Shown here: positions 35,346-43,827 of the stretch, piece after piece
Position numbering within the stretch: the stretch's first letter is position 1
Layout: each line of letters starts with the position of its first letter
Source: Neobacillus dielmonensis
Lineage (GTDB): Bacteria > Bacillota > Bacilli > Bacillales > Cytobacillaceae
Reading direction: 5' to 3'
Length of the DNA stretch: 58,767 nucleotides
NCBI RefSeq assembly: GCF_000612665.1
Contig: NZ_HG942027.1
Span: forward strand, 1 to 58,767
Program-made: the position numbers and the translations under genes
The notes under the pieces: generated by a model
What the model was told of the DNA's origin: nothing
Databases searched by the model: none
Seen by the model: the letters and a program-made list of their open reading frames with translations, nothing else

Positions 35346-36044
35346 TTAAAAATAGTTTTCTTGTAAGAAATCAACCTTTTCTTTTGTAATCATTGCTTGT
35401 TCCTTGATGCCTTCAAAAGAAACGACATAGGAATTTTTCGCATAAAGCGAGAAGTTTTTCACGTAGTGGATGTTAATGATGAACGAGCGGTGCGAGCGGA
35501 TAAAGTCCCGCTCTCGTAATTCACCTTCTAATTCATTAAGCGTTTGGTAGGTTTTGATGCTCCCAGACTTCGTATAAATAGTCGAGGAACGTCCGGATCG
35601 TTCGATAAAAATAATATCCTTCTTTTGGATAATATGAATATCGTTTTTATGCTTGATATACAGCCTGCCGGCAATCTCGGCAGATTGGTTTTTCTCCTTC
35701 AGCCGCTCAATTGACTTTACCAGCCGGTCCTTAGGGTAAGGCTTCATAATATAGTCATGGACATTCAATTCAAAGGCATGGACGGCATAGCCGCTGTTGG
35801 CGGTTACGAAAATAACCGCAATGCTTAGCGCATGAGAATGGATGATATCGGCCAGTTCAAACCCGGACAAACTAGGCATCTCGATATCGGCAATCAGTAA
35901 ATCAATCGTTTCTTTTTTTATATGTTCATAAGCCTCTTCGGCTGATGTGGTGGAGAACACAATCTCAATGTCAGGAATCCCGCCGACAATCGCCGTCAAT
36001 TTATCTAAATCTATGTACCGGTCATCGACCAGACCGACCTTCAT
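35346..36044 (-). CDS. natR: LytTR-type response regulator, NatR-like
   Basis: A 232-residue response regulator: a receiver domain (about 1-120, acidic D7/D8, phosphoacceptor D53 in LLIADIEMPS, KPYPKDRL) and a C-terminal LytTR DNA-binding domain (about 135-230, with FIRSHRSFIINIHYV). ATG 36044 lies six bases after GGTGAGGAG; a second ATG precedes it. In B. subtilis NatR controls natAB; here natAB starts 175 bp away on the other strand, so the shared gap is the likely target. Confidence 0.88.
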   Translation of the reverse strand: MKVGLVDDRYIDLDKLTAIVGGIPDIEIVFSTTSAEEAYEHIKKETIDLLIADIEMPSLSGFELADIIHSHALSIAVIFVTANSGYAVHAFELNVHDYIMKPYPKDRLVKSIERLKEKNQSAEIAGRLYIKHKNDIHIIQKKDIIFIERSGRSSTIYTKSGSIKTYQTLNELEGELRERDFIRSHRSFIINIHYVKNFSLYAKNSYVVSFEGIKEQAMITKEKVDFLQENYF

Positions 36045-36219
36045 CATATGCTCCTCACCGATCCTGCCAAAATAATAAACTCGTAAGAACATTTTACCAT
36101 TTTCAAGGGCAATTTTGGCATTTTCACGACATAAAACGGACAATTCGCGACCGAACTGCTGTATTCAATTTGTTTTCTTTGTATGATGACATCAGAAGCA
36201 AACAAGGGGTGGGAGAGAA

Positions 36220-36972
36220 ATGATTGAAATCCATGAAGTCACGAAGAAGTTCCAAGATAAAAAGAAGTTTGTCACGGCATTAAAGCATGTAACTTTTACA
36301 GTTAAAGAAGGCCAGGTTGTCGGTCTGCTCGGCGAAAACGGCGCCGGAAAGACAACGTTGCTGCGAACGATTGCCACATTGCTGACACCGACAGAAGGGA
36401 TGGTCACAGTTGCTGGTTTTGATACAATGAAGAATTCAAATGAGGTAAAAAAAAGAATCGGTGTCCTGTTTGGCGGGGAAACCGGCCTATATGACCGGTT
36501 AACAGCTCGGGAAAACTTAGAATATTTTGCGTCGCTTTACGGATTGAGCAAACATGAAACAAAGGTGCGCATTGACGATTTATCGAGAATGTTTGGGATG
36601 CGCGATTATTTGAACCGGAGAGTCGGTGGATTTTCCAAAGGAATGCGGCAAAAGGTGGCGATCGCCAGAACCTTGATCCATAATCCCGAAATTATTCTGT
36701 TTGACGAACCGACCACTGGTTTGGACATTACTTCTTCCAATGTGTTCCGTCAACTCGTCCATCAGTTAAAACGCGAAGGGAAAACGATTATTTTCTCCAG
36801 CCATATTATGGAGGAAGTTTCAATGCTGTGCGACTCAGTGGCGATGATGCATAAAGGCGAACTGGTCTACCAAGGCAACCTCGAGTCACTGTACAAAACC
36901 GAAGGCAGCCGTGATTTGAACTATATTTTTATGAGCAAACTCGTAAGGGGGAACGAACACTATGCTTCTTAA
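36220..36972 (+). CDS. natA: NatA-type ABC exporter ATPase
   Basis: A 250-residue ATPase: Walker A GENGAGKTT (38-46), signature FSKGMRQKVAIARTL, Walker B IILFDEPTTGLDITS and switch His in FSSHIMEEV. It resembles NatA, the ATP-binding part of the NatAB sodium extrusion pump. GGGGTGGGAG precedes the ATG. It overlaps natB by 11 bases and so is translationally coupled. Divergent from natKR. Confidence 0.9.
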   Translation: MIEIHEVTKKFQDKKKFVTALKHVTFTVKEGQVVGLLGENGAGKTTLLRTIATLLTPTEGMVTVAGFDTMKNSNEVKKRIGVLFGGETGLYDRLTARENLEYFASLYGLSKHETKVRIDDLSRMFGMRDYLNRRVGGFSKGMRQKVAIARTLIHNPEIILFDEPTTGLDITSSNVFRQLVHQLKREGKTIIFSSHIMEEVSMLCDSVAMMHKGELVYQGNLESLYKTEGSRDLNYIFMSKLVRGNEHYAS

Positions 36973-38119
36973 TATTTTTCTAAAAGAAATAAAAGACTGC
37001 TTCCGTGACCGCAGAACCTTATTGTTGACGGTCCTGCTGCCGGTGATTATGATGACAGGTTTAACTTTTTTCTACGAAAACATGATTTCTGACAATGGAG
37101 ATGAAAAGTATCGGCTAGCTGTATCCGAATCAATGAATCAAGACCTGAAGGGGATTTTTACAGGCTTTAAAAATATTGATTTGGTTGAAGCCGCTGACCC
37201 AGAGGCAGCATTGGAAGATGGAAAAGCGGAAGCCGCGCTGTTGCTTGGCAAAAGTTTTTCGAGCCAGATTAGCACTGGAGAAAAGGCGAAAGTGACGATT
37301 GTCGGCGATACCTCCAGTCAAAAGTCATCGGTGTTAAGCAGCATGGTACAAACAGCTTTGAGCGTCTATGAAAAATCAATTATTGCCCAGCGGATGCAGG
37401 CCAATGGAAGTGACCCGAGCTTGGTCGAGCCATTGGAAATTCAACAAAGAGAAATGGCGGATCAAAACGAAAACACTACACTATTGGCGATGCTCATCCC
37501 ATTAATTTTATCGATTGCGATCGGAATCGGCTCCAGTCCGGCTGCTGCGGATTTATTTGCCGGGGAAAAGGAACGGAAGACGATGGAGGCTTTACTAATC
37601 ACGCCCGTGAAACGCTCGACACTGCTGTTCTCCAAATGGCTGACCATTGCCACAGTTGGAACAGTTACAGGTATTGTGACATTAGCGGTGGTGGTTGTGG
37701 AGATACAAATGCTGACAGAGCATTTAAAAAAGGCGCTGTCCTTTGGGGATCAAACTTTCACTATTATTGGGCTGGCAGTTTTAGTATCGGTCATCTATGC
37801 TATGTTTAATGCTTCTTTATTAATGCTGGCTAGTATTTTTGGGAAAACGGTGAAAGAGGCACAGAGCTATAGCACGCCGGTGTTAATGCTAGCCATGTTT
37901 CCGGCCATGGGCTTATCTAGTAAGGGAATTAACGAGTTATCATTCCAGCACTTTGCGATTCCAATCATGAACCTGTTCAGCCTGCTGAAAGAGCTGGTCT
38001 TCGGCATCGTCGACTACCAGCATATCCTTATCGCATTAACAAGCAACCTGATTTGTATGATCGTTCTGTTTATCATTGGCAGAATGATGTTCCTGAAGGA
38101 CAAATGGGTAATGAATTAA
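36962..38119 (+). CDS. natB: NatB-type ABC exporter permease
   Basis: A 385-residue ABC-2 type permease: an N-terminal helix (about 20-40), a large extracytoplasmic domain (about 45-175), then five to six helices in the second half with FAGEKERKTMEALLITPVKR, the conserved cytoplasmic loop of this family. Length matches B. subtilis NatB. It forms the membrane part of a sodium or sodium-coupled exporter with NatA. AAGGGGG lies before the start inside natA. A terminator follows immediately. Confidence 0.9.
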   Translation: MLLNIFLKEIKDCFRDRRTLLLTVLLPVIMMTGLTFFYENMISDNGDEKYRLAVSESMNQDLKGIFTGFKNIDLVEAADPEAALEDGKAEAALLLGKSFSSQISTGEKAKVTIVGDTSSQKSSVLSSMVQTALSVYEKSIIAQRMQANGSDPSLVEPLEIQQREMADQNENTTLLAMLIPLILSIAIGIGSSPAAADLFAGEKERKTMEALLITPVKRSTLLFSKWLTIATVGTVTGIVTLAVVVVEIQMLTEHLKKALSFGDQTFTIIGLAVLVSVIYAMFNASLLMLASIFGKTVKEAQSYSTPVLMLAMFPAMGLSSKGINELSFQHFAIPIMNLFSLLKELVFGIVDYQHILIALTSNLICMIVLFIIGRMMFLKDKWVMN

Positions 38120-38120
38120 A

Positions 38121-38157
38121 AGAGGTGCCAAGCGCAAAAATGCGCTGGCACCTTTTT
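38121..38157 (+). terminator. Terminator of natAB
   Basis: AGGTGCCA-GCGC pairs with GCGC-TGGCACCT around AAAAAT, followed by a T-run two bases after the natB stop. Confidence 0.9.
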
Positions 38158-38234
38158 GGAGTATTATGAAACATGACCCTGTATAATGGAGGGATAGGTC
38201 GAAGGAATGTTGTCCTTGAAGGGAGAATCAGAGA

Positions 38235-39317
38235 ATGAATGAATTATTGAACTCGTTTAAACAGACAAAGTTTCAGTTAGCGGGACATGGTTTCCGTAAT
38301 GTTGGGGTAATGAAGCAAGCCTTGGCAGGCATTGAAGACAATCAGGAAAGCGATATGTATGGCAACGGGAATTTTATCGAGGATTTCCAAACCAAGCTTG
38401 CCGCTTACCTAGGCAAGGAGTCAGCCGTATTTTTTCCAAGCGGTACGATGGCACAGCAAATCGCTTTACGAATCTGGTGTGATGAGCAGGGATTAAAGAG
38501 AGTGGCGTATCATCCGCTGTGCCACCTGGAGATTCATGAACAGGATGGGTTAAAGGAACTGCATCATATTGATCCCGTGTTACTGGCTGATAAAAACCGG
38601 GTCATCCAATTGGAGGACGTTACCGGTCTAAACGAAGAGATTGCTTGTTTACTTTTAGAATTGCCGCAGAGGGAAATTGGCGGCCAGCTGCCGGATTACG
38701 AAAGCCTTGCGAGAATCTCAGCCTACTGCCGGGAACAAGGCATCAGATTACATTTGGATGGGGCTCGGTTGTTTGAAATTCTTCCCTATTACGGAAAGAC
38801 TGCCGCTGAAATCTGCAGCCTGTTTGACAGTGTCTATGTGTCGTTTTATAAAGGAATCGGAGGCGTGGCAGGTGCTATTTTAGCTGGAGATAGTGCCTTT
38901 ACGGAAAAATCAAAAGTCTGGAAACGCCGGCATGGCGGGGATCTAATTAGTCTTTATCCATATATCATCAGTGCCGATTATTTATTTGAAAAAAGGGTTG
39001 GGAAGATGGAGCAGTATTATCAGGAGGCACTGGAATTAGCCAGACTTTATAATCAACTTCCTGGCGTGGCCACAAGACCAATAGAGCCGGTGTCGAATAT
39101 GTTTCATGTCCGTATAAAAGCACCAAAGGATAAGCTTGAGTCCGTTTTTGTGGAGCTGCATGAACAAACAGGGATTGGCTTCACTGGGAGTCTAAGAGAA
39201 ATAAGTGGGGAAGAAGTTTATTATGAGGTTAGCATTGGAGATCTGTATGAACAGGTTCCACAACCAGAGTTAACCGAGGCATTTCAATTACTTGGACAAA
39301 AGCTGAAGGAAATATAA
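38235..39317 (+). CDS. Threonine aldolase-like PLP enzyme (beta-eliminating lyase family)
   Basis: A 360-residue fold-type I PLP enzyme of the beta-eliminating lyase group (PF01212). Seen: YGNGNFIEDFQTKLAAYLGK and FFPSGTMAQQ near the N-terminus, the cofactor-binding LHLDGARLFE and the Schiff-base lysine K206 in VYVSFYKGIGG. The best guess is low-specificity L-threonine aldolase (threonine to glycine and acetaldehyde). It deviates from typical sequences in the substrate region, so other beta-eliminations are possible. GGGAGA precedes the ATG. It is a single gene behind the natB terminator. Confidence 0.85.
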   Translation: MNELLNSFKQTKFQLAGHGFRNVGVMKQALAGIEDNQESDMYGNGNFIEDFQTKLAAYLGKESAVFFPSGTMAQQIALRIWCDEQGLKRVAYHPLCHLEIHEQDGLKELHHIDPVLLADKNRVIQLEDVTGLNEEIACLLLELPQREIGGQLPDYESLARISAYCREQGIRLHLDGARLFEILPYYGKTAAEICSLFDSVYVSFYKGIGGVAGAILAGDSAFTEKSKVWKRRHGGDLISLYPYIISADYLFEKRVGKMEQYYQEALELARLYNQLPGVATRPIEPVSNMFHVRIKAPKDKLESVFVELHEQTGIGFTGSLREISGEEVYYEVSIGDLYEQVPQPELTEAFQLLGQKLKEI

Positions 39318-39391
39318 CAATTAAGGGTGTCTGGCCCAGTTAGTAAGCCTGGCACCCGGTGTTTCAACTGGAAAAATTTTAAAATTAATTG

Positions 39392-39420
39392 TTTACAAAT
39401 GGAAATTCTGGTGCTATATT
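39392..39420 (+). promoter_or_regulatory. Promoter of the PadR-controlled ABC exporter operon
   Basis: TTTACA (39392-39397), a 17-bp spacer and TATATT (39415-39420) form a good vegetative promoter. The predicted start near 39427 is followed at once by TCAACGTTGA-type operators. Confidence 0.65.
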
Positions 39421-39440
39421 ATTTATATAAGTTAAACTAT

Positions 39441-39495
39441 TCAACGTTGAGTATATGTACTCAACTTTTTATTTACACTATTACCCAACGTTGAC
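39441..39495. promoter_or_regulatory. Tandem TCAACGTTGA operators (candidate PadR sites)
   Basis: The perfect palindrome TCAACGTTGA (39441-39450) overlaps a second inverted repeat, GTTGAGTATATGTACTCAAC (39446-39465, 8-bp arms). CAACGTTGAC recurs at 39486-39495 in the opposite strand sense. A third relative, AGTCAATGTTGATTAA, precedes padR at 41049. All lie downstream of the promoter start, as expected for repression. Assignment to the PadR protein downstream is inference from linkage. Confidence 0.65.
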
Positions 39496-39531
39496 TATTT
39501 AATGATGAATATATTGAAGGAGGTCAAAAAA

Positions 39532-40245
39532 ATGACCAATATTTTAATGGAAGCACATGGTCTCATGAAGCAATACGGCACAAGGACAGTGGTAAATGGC
39601 GTTTCGATGAAAGTTTATGAGAATGAGATTCTGGCAATCATCGGACCAAACGGTGCAGGGAAATCTACTACGCTTGAGATGATTCTTGGACTGAGAAAGC
39701 AAGATGCAGGTGAAGTCTACTATTGGAATAAGGATTTTCAGAAGGAGGTCGGGATTCAATTGCAGGCCACTCCGTTTTTCCCTGGATTAACGGCATTTGA
39801 AAATTTGCAATTGTTTGCTGCTTTTTACAAAAAGAAGCTTTCCAAACAATTGGGAATCGAACTGCTTTCCTTATGCGGGCTGCGTGACGTGATGAAAACG
39901 GAAGGTTCCAGGCTGTCCGGCGGCCAGCAGAAGCGGCTAGCAATTGCTGTGGCCCTTGTCCATAATCCAAAGGTGGTGTTCTTGGATGAGCCGACAGCCG
40001 CACTAGATCCCAAATCCCGCCGTGAAATCCACCAACTGCTCACGGAGTTGCATAGAAGGGGAACAACGGTGGTCTTTACTTCCCATGACATGGATGAGGT
40101 CGCCAAGCTTTCCCATCGGGTCATGATGATTGACCAAGGAGCGGTAATTACGGAAGGGGACGCCAAGGAATTGTGCGAAATACATGGGGTACAAAACTTA
40201 GAAGAATTGTATTTACATTTAACTGTTGGAGGGAACGAACAATGA
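39532..40245 (+). CDS. ABC exporter ATPase
   Basis: A 237-residue ATPase: Walker A GPNGAGKST (38-46), signature LSGGQQKRLAIAVAL, Walker B VVFLDEPTAALDPKSR and switch His in FTSHDMDEV. ATG 39532 follows AAGGAGGTC; an upstream ATG at 39502 is unsupported. The stop overlaps the permease start (ATGA). It resembles multidrug or antibiotic exporter ATPases (CcmA-like group). Its promoter region carries PadR-type operators, so it is probably induced by a toxic compound. Confidence 0.92.
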   Translation: MTNILMEAHGLMKQYGTRTVVNGVSMKVYENEILAIIGPNGAGKSTTLEMILGLRKQDAGEVYYWNKDFQKEVGIQLQATPFFPGLTAFENLQLFAAFYKKKLSKQLGIELLSLCGLRDVMKTEGSRLSGGQQKRLAIAVALVHNPKVVFLDEPTAALDPKSRREIHQLLTELHRRGTTVVFTSHDMDEVAKLSHRVMMIDQGAVITEGDAKELCEIHGVQNLEELYLHLTVGGNEQ

Positions 40246-41012
40246 AGACTATTTTTAAAACGATGCTGGTAACGTCTCTAAGAGATAAAATTACTATGTT
40301 TTATTCAGTGATTTTTCCAGTCGCACTGCTTATTGGTTTGGGATATTATTTTGATAATCCTGCCTACACACCTCGTCTATTAACAGGAGTCATCGCCTTG
40401 AGTTCTTTATTCTGGGGAGTATCCGGTATTGCCTTCCAGGTACACTGGCAGCGCAGCCGAGGCGTGTATAAGCTGTTGAAATTGACTCCATTTCCGACCA
40501 TCAGCTTTATTTTTCTGATGACCGCAGCCAGGACATTGCTGGGAATTCTGATTAACTTGGCGGTGCTGGGAACCGGCGTGATTTTCTTTGATATGGCGGT
40601 GACCATTGGGGCAGTGTTAGGTACGATGGGGATGATGTTTATTGGCATCCTATGCTTCACTTGCTTGGGCTTTCTGATTTCCAATTTTGCTGGCAATGAA
40701 GCGCAAATTAATATGATATCCAATTTGTTTTTCTTCCCAATGATCTTTGGCGCTGACACCTTTTATTCACTTAAGAGTGCTCCTGAATGGGTATCGACAA
40801 TGGGTGGCTTATTTCCATTTGGCTATTATGTGCACGGTATAAGGTCTGTCCTGGGAATTTCAAGTGAGTCGCCTTTAGCCTCGATCATGGTGCTACTGAT
40901 CTATACTGCGGTGCTGCTCATATTAGCTGTTCTGACTTTTAAGTGGGAAGCTAATGCCAATGGTCAAATCCAAATGAAGAAAGCCAAAAAAAGGCAGCGC
41001 GCTGTTGTTTAA
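40242..41012 (+). CDS. ABC exporter permease
   Basis: The 256-residue ABC-2 type permease has about six membrane helices (near 15-40, 50-70, 95-115, 125-155, 160-180 and 220-245). It begins at ATG 40242 inside the ATPase stop codon, with GGAGGG seven bases upstream. With the ATPase it would form a dimeric exporter; substrate unknown. The PadR gene follows after about 70 bp containing another operator copy. Confidence 0.88.
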   Translation: MKTIFKTMLVTSLRDKITMFYSVIFPVALLIGLGYYFDNPAYTPRLLTGVIALSSLFWGVSGIAFQVHWQRSRGVYKLLKLTPFPTISFIFLMTAARTLLGILINLAVLGTGVIFFDMAVTIGAVLGTMGMMFIGILCFTCLGFLISNFAGNEAQINMISNLFFFPMIFGADTFYSLKSAPEWVSTMGGLFPFGYYVHGIRSVLGISSESPLASIMVLLIYTAVLLILAVLTFKWEANANGQIQMKKAKKRQRAVV

Positions 41013-41048
41013 AAGAGGTAGTAGTGGTATATTATTTTTAAGGTAATA

Positions 41049-41064
41049 GTCAATGTTGATTAAA
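41049..41064. promoter_or_regulatory. TCAATGTTGA operator before padR
   Basis: AGTCAATGTTGATTAA matches the two TCAACGTTGA operators before the ABC genes with one change in the core. It suggests the regulator also controls its own gene. Confidence 0.5.
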
Positions 41065-41083
41065 TAAACTTGAGGTGTTAGCA

Positions 41084-41665
41084 ATGGTGCGTCTAATGGT
41101 ATTGGGTCTGCTGCGAATTAAAGCGCTGTCCGGCTATGAAATTCAGCAGATCCTGCAAACCAATCAATCGGATATTTGGGCAGGAGTTTTGCCAGGTTCC
41201 ATCTATCATGCGTTGAAAAAAATGGATAAGGAAGGCCTGGTAGAGGTTGATTCTGTAGAACAAACAGGCCACCGGATCAAGGCGATCTATAAGATTACCG
41301 AAAAAGGGAAGAAAGAGTTCTTCCAGTTAGTGAAAGAGAGTCTGCGGGAGAAATCGGTCAGCCTGCCGAGCACTTTATATGCGGCGATGTCATTTATGCA
41401 TGAGCTGACATTAGAAGAGAAGCTTGCAGGGCTGGAGGAGCAATTGCAGATTCTTGAAAAAGAATTGGGGCTGCTCCAGTCAGGGCAAAAGGTGAAAGAA
41501 CAATACGTCACTATTGACCCCATTAGTAAATTACAGTTTGAAAACATGTTTGCCCATTACCAGCTGCAAATCGATTTTATCCACAAGCTGATTGGTGAGC
41601 TCAAGGCTCATCAAGATGTTCTGCCTAAAGTAACCGGGGAAGATTTACAAAAGTATTTTGATTAA
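41084..41665 (+). CDS. PadR-family transcriptional regulator
   Basis: The 193-residue protein has an N-terminal winged helix of the PadR type (about 1-85: LGLLRIKALSGYEIQQILQ, then GSIYHALKKMDKEGLVE and YKITEKGKKEF) and a C-terminal coiled, alpha-helical dimerisation domain (about 95-190). ATG 41084 follows TGAGGTG. As the last gene of an ABC exporter operon it probably represses it and is released by the exported compound. Matching palindromes before the operon and before this gene support autoregulation. Confidence 0.9.
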   Translation: MVRLMVLGLLRIKALSGYEIQQILQTNQSDIWAGVLPGSIYHALKKMDKEGLVEVDSVEQTGHRIKAIYKITEKGKKEFFQLVKESLREKSVSLPSTLYAAMSFMHELTLEEKLAGLEEQLQILEKELGLLQSGQKVKEQYVTIDPISKLQFENMFAHYQLQIDFIHKLIGELKAHQDVLPKVTGEDLQKYFD

Positions 41666-41822
41666 ATTTAGTGGGTGTCACATACTAGTCGTTTGCTGAC
41701 TGGTTAGAGATGCCCTTTCTTTTTGCATTAATAAGTGGATTCAGTTACATTAATAGGTACGGAAAATACAAGCGAAGCCGCATCTGTCTGCGGTTCGTAT
41801 GCTAGGTTTGAGGTGAATGATT

Positions 41823-43196
41823 TTGCAGCTCCCAGAGCCATTTTTAATTAAAATAAAGGACCTTTTAAAAGAAGAATATGATGATTTTATTGCAAGCTAT
41901 GAGGAGAGCCGTGCTCAAGGCCTTCGAATCAATACTTTGAAGATATCACTAGAGGAGTTTCAAAACATCAGTCCGTTTACATTGAAAAAGATTCCTTGGG
42001 TAAAAGAGGGATTTTATTATAGCGATGAGGATCGTCCCGGAAAGCATCCATACCATGATGCCGGATTGTACTATATTCAGGAGCCCAGTGCGATGGCTGC
42101 AGCTGAAATGGTCGACCCCCAGCCAGGCGAGCGGGTTCTTGATTTATGTGCGGCCCCTGGTGGGAAAACTACTCATATTGCTGAAAAAATGCAACAGCAG
42201 GGGTTTCTGTTAACCAATGAAATTCATCCCGCCCGGGCTAAGATTCTTTCGCAAAATGTCGAGCGAATGGGTATTACCAATGCAGTGGTGACAAATGAAG
42301 CACCTGCCAGGCTAGCCCAACGATTTCCTGCCTATTTTGACCGTATAATGGTGGATGCACCGTGTTCCGGGGAAGGAATGTTCCGAAAAGACCCTGAGGC
42401 ATGCGCTGAATGGAGTCCGGAAAATGTGGAGGTTTGCGCCGTCCGGCAGCAGGATATTCTAGCATCAGCAGCCATCATGCTACGTCCAGGCGGCCGACTG
42501 GTCTATTCTACCTGCACTTTTTCACCGGAAGAAAATGAGGGAACCATCAGTCAGTTTTTAAATCAGAATCCACATTTTGAAATCGAGCATATTCAAGCGT
42601 ATGAAGGCTTTGCCAAGGGACGCCGGGAATGGGCAGTGGATGCCCCAACAGATATTGACCAAACGATTCGAATTTGGCCGCATCAGGTTCAAGGTGAAGG
42701 CCATTATATTGCCGTATTGAAAAAAAGAGATGGAGAGGAACCGGCCAAACGGAAATATGCCAAAACGCTGGCTGACAAAAAGCTGCTAAAAAGTTATCAG
42801 GAATTTGCCGATGAGACGCTAAAGGTACAGCCCAAAGGGGAGTACCTATTGTTCGGTGACCAATTGTACCTGATCCCGGAGGAAATGCTGTCGCTCGATC
42901 AGTTAAAGGTCATCCGCCCAGGCTGGCATTTGGGCACCATCAAAAAAAATCGCTTTGAGCCTTCCCACGCACTGTCATTGGCATTAACAGGGGACCGGGT
43001 AGTCCATAAATGGAATTTGAGTAGTCAATCCCGTGAACTTACCGCCTATTTGAAAGGCGAATCTTTACCGGTCGAAGGGCCGAAGGGATGGTACCTGGTG
43101 GAAGTGGATGGCTATTCACTGGGATGGGGCAAAGTATCCGGAGGAATCTTGAAAAACCATTATCCGAAAGGGTTAAGATGGAAGGGCGTGCTTTGA
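41823..43196 (+). CDS. rRNA cytosine-C5 methyltransferase (RsmF/NOL1-Nop2-Sun family)
   Basis: The 457-residue protein has the full RsmF-like layout: an N-terminal RNA-binding part (about 1-75), an AdoMet methyltransferase domain (about 80-300) with CAAPGGKT (109-116), DAPCSGEGM with C181, and YSTCTFSPEENE with catalytic C231, and a C-terminal PUA-like region ending GWGKVSGGILKNHYPKGLRW. It methylates cytosine in rRNA; the exact position is not assignable. A TTG at 41823, seven bases after GAGGTG, is favoured over an ATG at 41817, which is too close. Confidence 0.9.
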   Translation: MQLPEPFLIKIKDLLKEEYDDFIASYEESRAQGLRINTLKISLEEFQNISPFTLKKIPWVKEGFYYSDEDRPGKHPYHDAGLYYIQEPSAMAAAEMVDPQPGERVLDLCAAPGGKTTHIAEKMQQQGFLLTNEIHPARAKILSQNVERMGITNAVVTNEAPARLAQRFPAYFDRIMVDAPCSGEGMFRKDPEACAEWSPENVEVCAVRQQDILASAAIMLRPGGRLVYSTCTFSPEENEGTISQFLNQNPHFEIEHIQAYEGFAKGRREWAVDAPTDIDQTIRIWPHQVQGEGHYIAVLKKRDGEEPAKRKYAKTLADKKLLKSYQEFADETLKVQPKGEYLLFGDQLYLIPEEMLSLDQLKVIRPGWHLGTIKKNRFEPSHALSLALTGDRVVHKWNLSSQSRELTAYLKGESLPVEGPKGWYLVEVDGYSLGWGKVSGGILKNHYPKGLRWKGVL

Positions 43197-43258
43197 AGAT
43201 TAACGCAACTTCTAGGATAAATAATCATTAGTAATTAAGCTAGGTACAACATCTGTTA

Positions 43259-43296
43259 AAGGGTTCACGCTCAAAAAGAGCGTGAGCCTTTTTTCT
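43259..43296 (+). terminator. Terminator after the rRNA methyltransferase
   Basis: AAGGGTTCACGCTC pairs with GAGCGTGAGCCTT around AAAAA, followed by a T-run. Confidence 0.9.
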
Positions 43297-43381
43297 TCAG
43301 CCGGTTTAGTTTACCGTACCGCAATCCTTTATACCGTAAATATATCCAAATACCTATTTTTAATATTATATCTCTTTGTTA

Positions 43382-43422
43382 TATACAATGTAGAACAGAT
43401 TTGTTATAGTGAAAGTAGAACA
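43382..43422 (+). promoter_or_regulatory. Putative promoter and direct repeats before the GntR gene
   Basis: TATACA (43382), a 17-bp spacer and TATAGT (43405-43410) could be the promoter. GTAGAACA occurs at 43390-43397 and again at 43415-43422, one copy on each side of the -10 box, as candidate half sites for the GntR regulator. Confidence 0.4.
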
Positions 43423-43440
43423 AAGGTTGGAGGTGCCTGA

Positions 43441-43827
43441 ATGGTTATCCTTGATTCTGAATCAAATGTTCCATTATATTTACAGCTTCGTACGCAGATC
43501 ATTGAATCGATTGTCCGTGGAGAACTAGCGAAGGGCGACACCTTGCCCTCAGTACGGGCATTGGCTGGCGATTTAGGAATCAATATGCATACTGTGAATA
43601 AAAGTTATCATGAACTTGAATCGAAGGGAATTATTAAAATTGTGCCCAAAAAAGGTGCAGTAATCATTGCCGATGCAAAAAAGCATGCTCTGAAACAACA
43701 ATATGAAAATTTAGTTGAGGATTTAAGACCAGTTGTTGCAGAGGGATTAGTATATGGTTTGAGTGAAGCAGATTTCCAACAGTTAATTTCAAGTATTATT
43801 TCAAAAATTAAGGAGGAATCGTCTTAA
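43441..43827 (+). CDS. GntR-family regulator, YtrA type
   Basis: The 128-residue short GntR regulator has a winged helix (about 10-75: PLYLQLRTQIIESIVRGEL, LPSVRALAGDLGINMHTVNK) and a small C-terminal helical dimerisation tail, as in the YtrA subfamily. TTGGAGGTG precedes the ATG. Its stop overlaps the next start (TAATG), so it is coupled to the DUF1648 membrane protein, which it presumably controls together with itself. Confidence 0.9.
   Translation: MVILDSESNVPLYLQLRTQIIESIVRGELAKGDTLPSVRALAGDLGINMHTVNKSYHELESKGIIKIVPKKGAVIIADAKKHALKQQYENLVEDLRPVVAEGLVYGLSEADFQQLISSIISKIKEESS

Noticed and set aside
36045..36219. Specific NatR binding site in the natR-natA gap
   Set aside because: A LytTR site is expected there, but no convincing pair of direct repeats could be picked out by eye.
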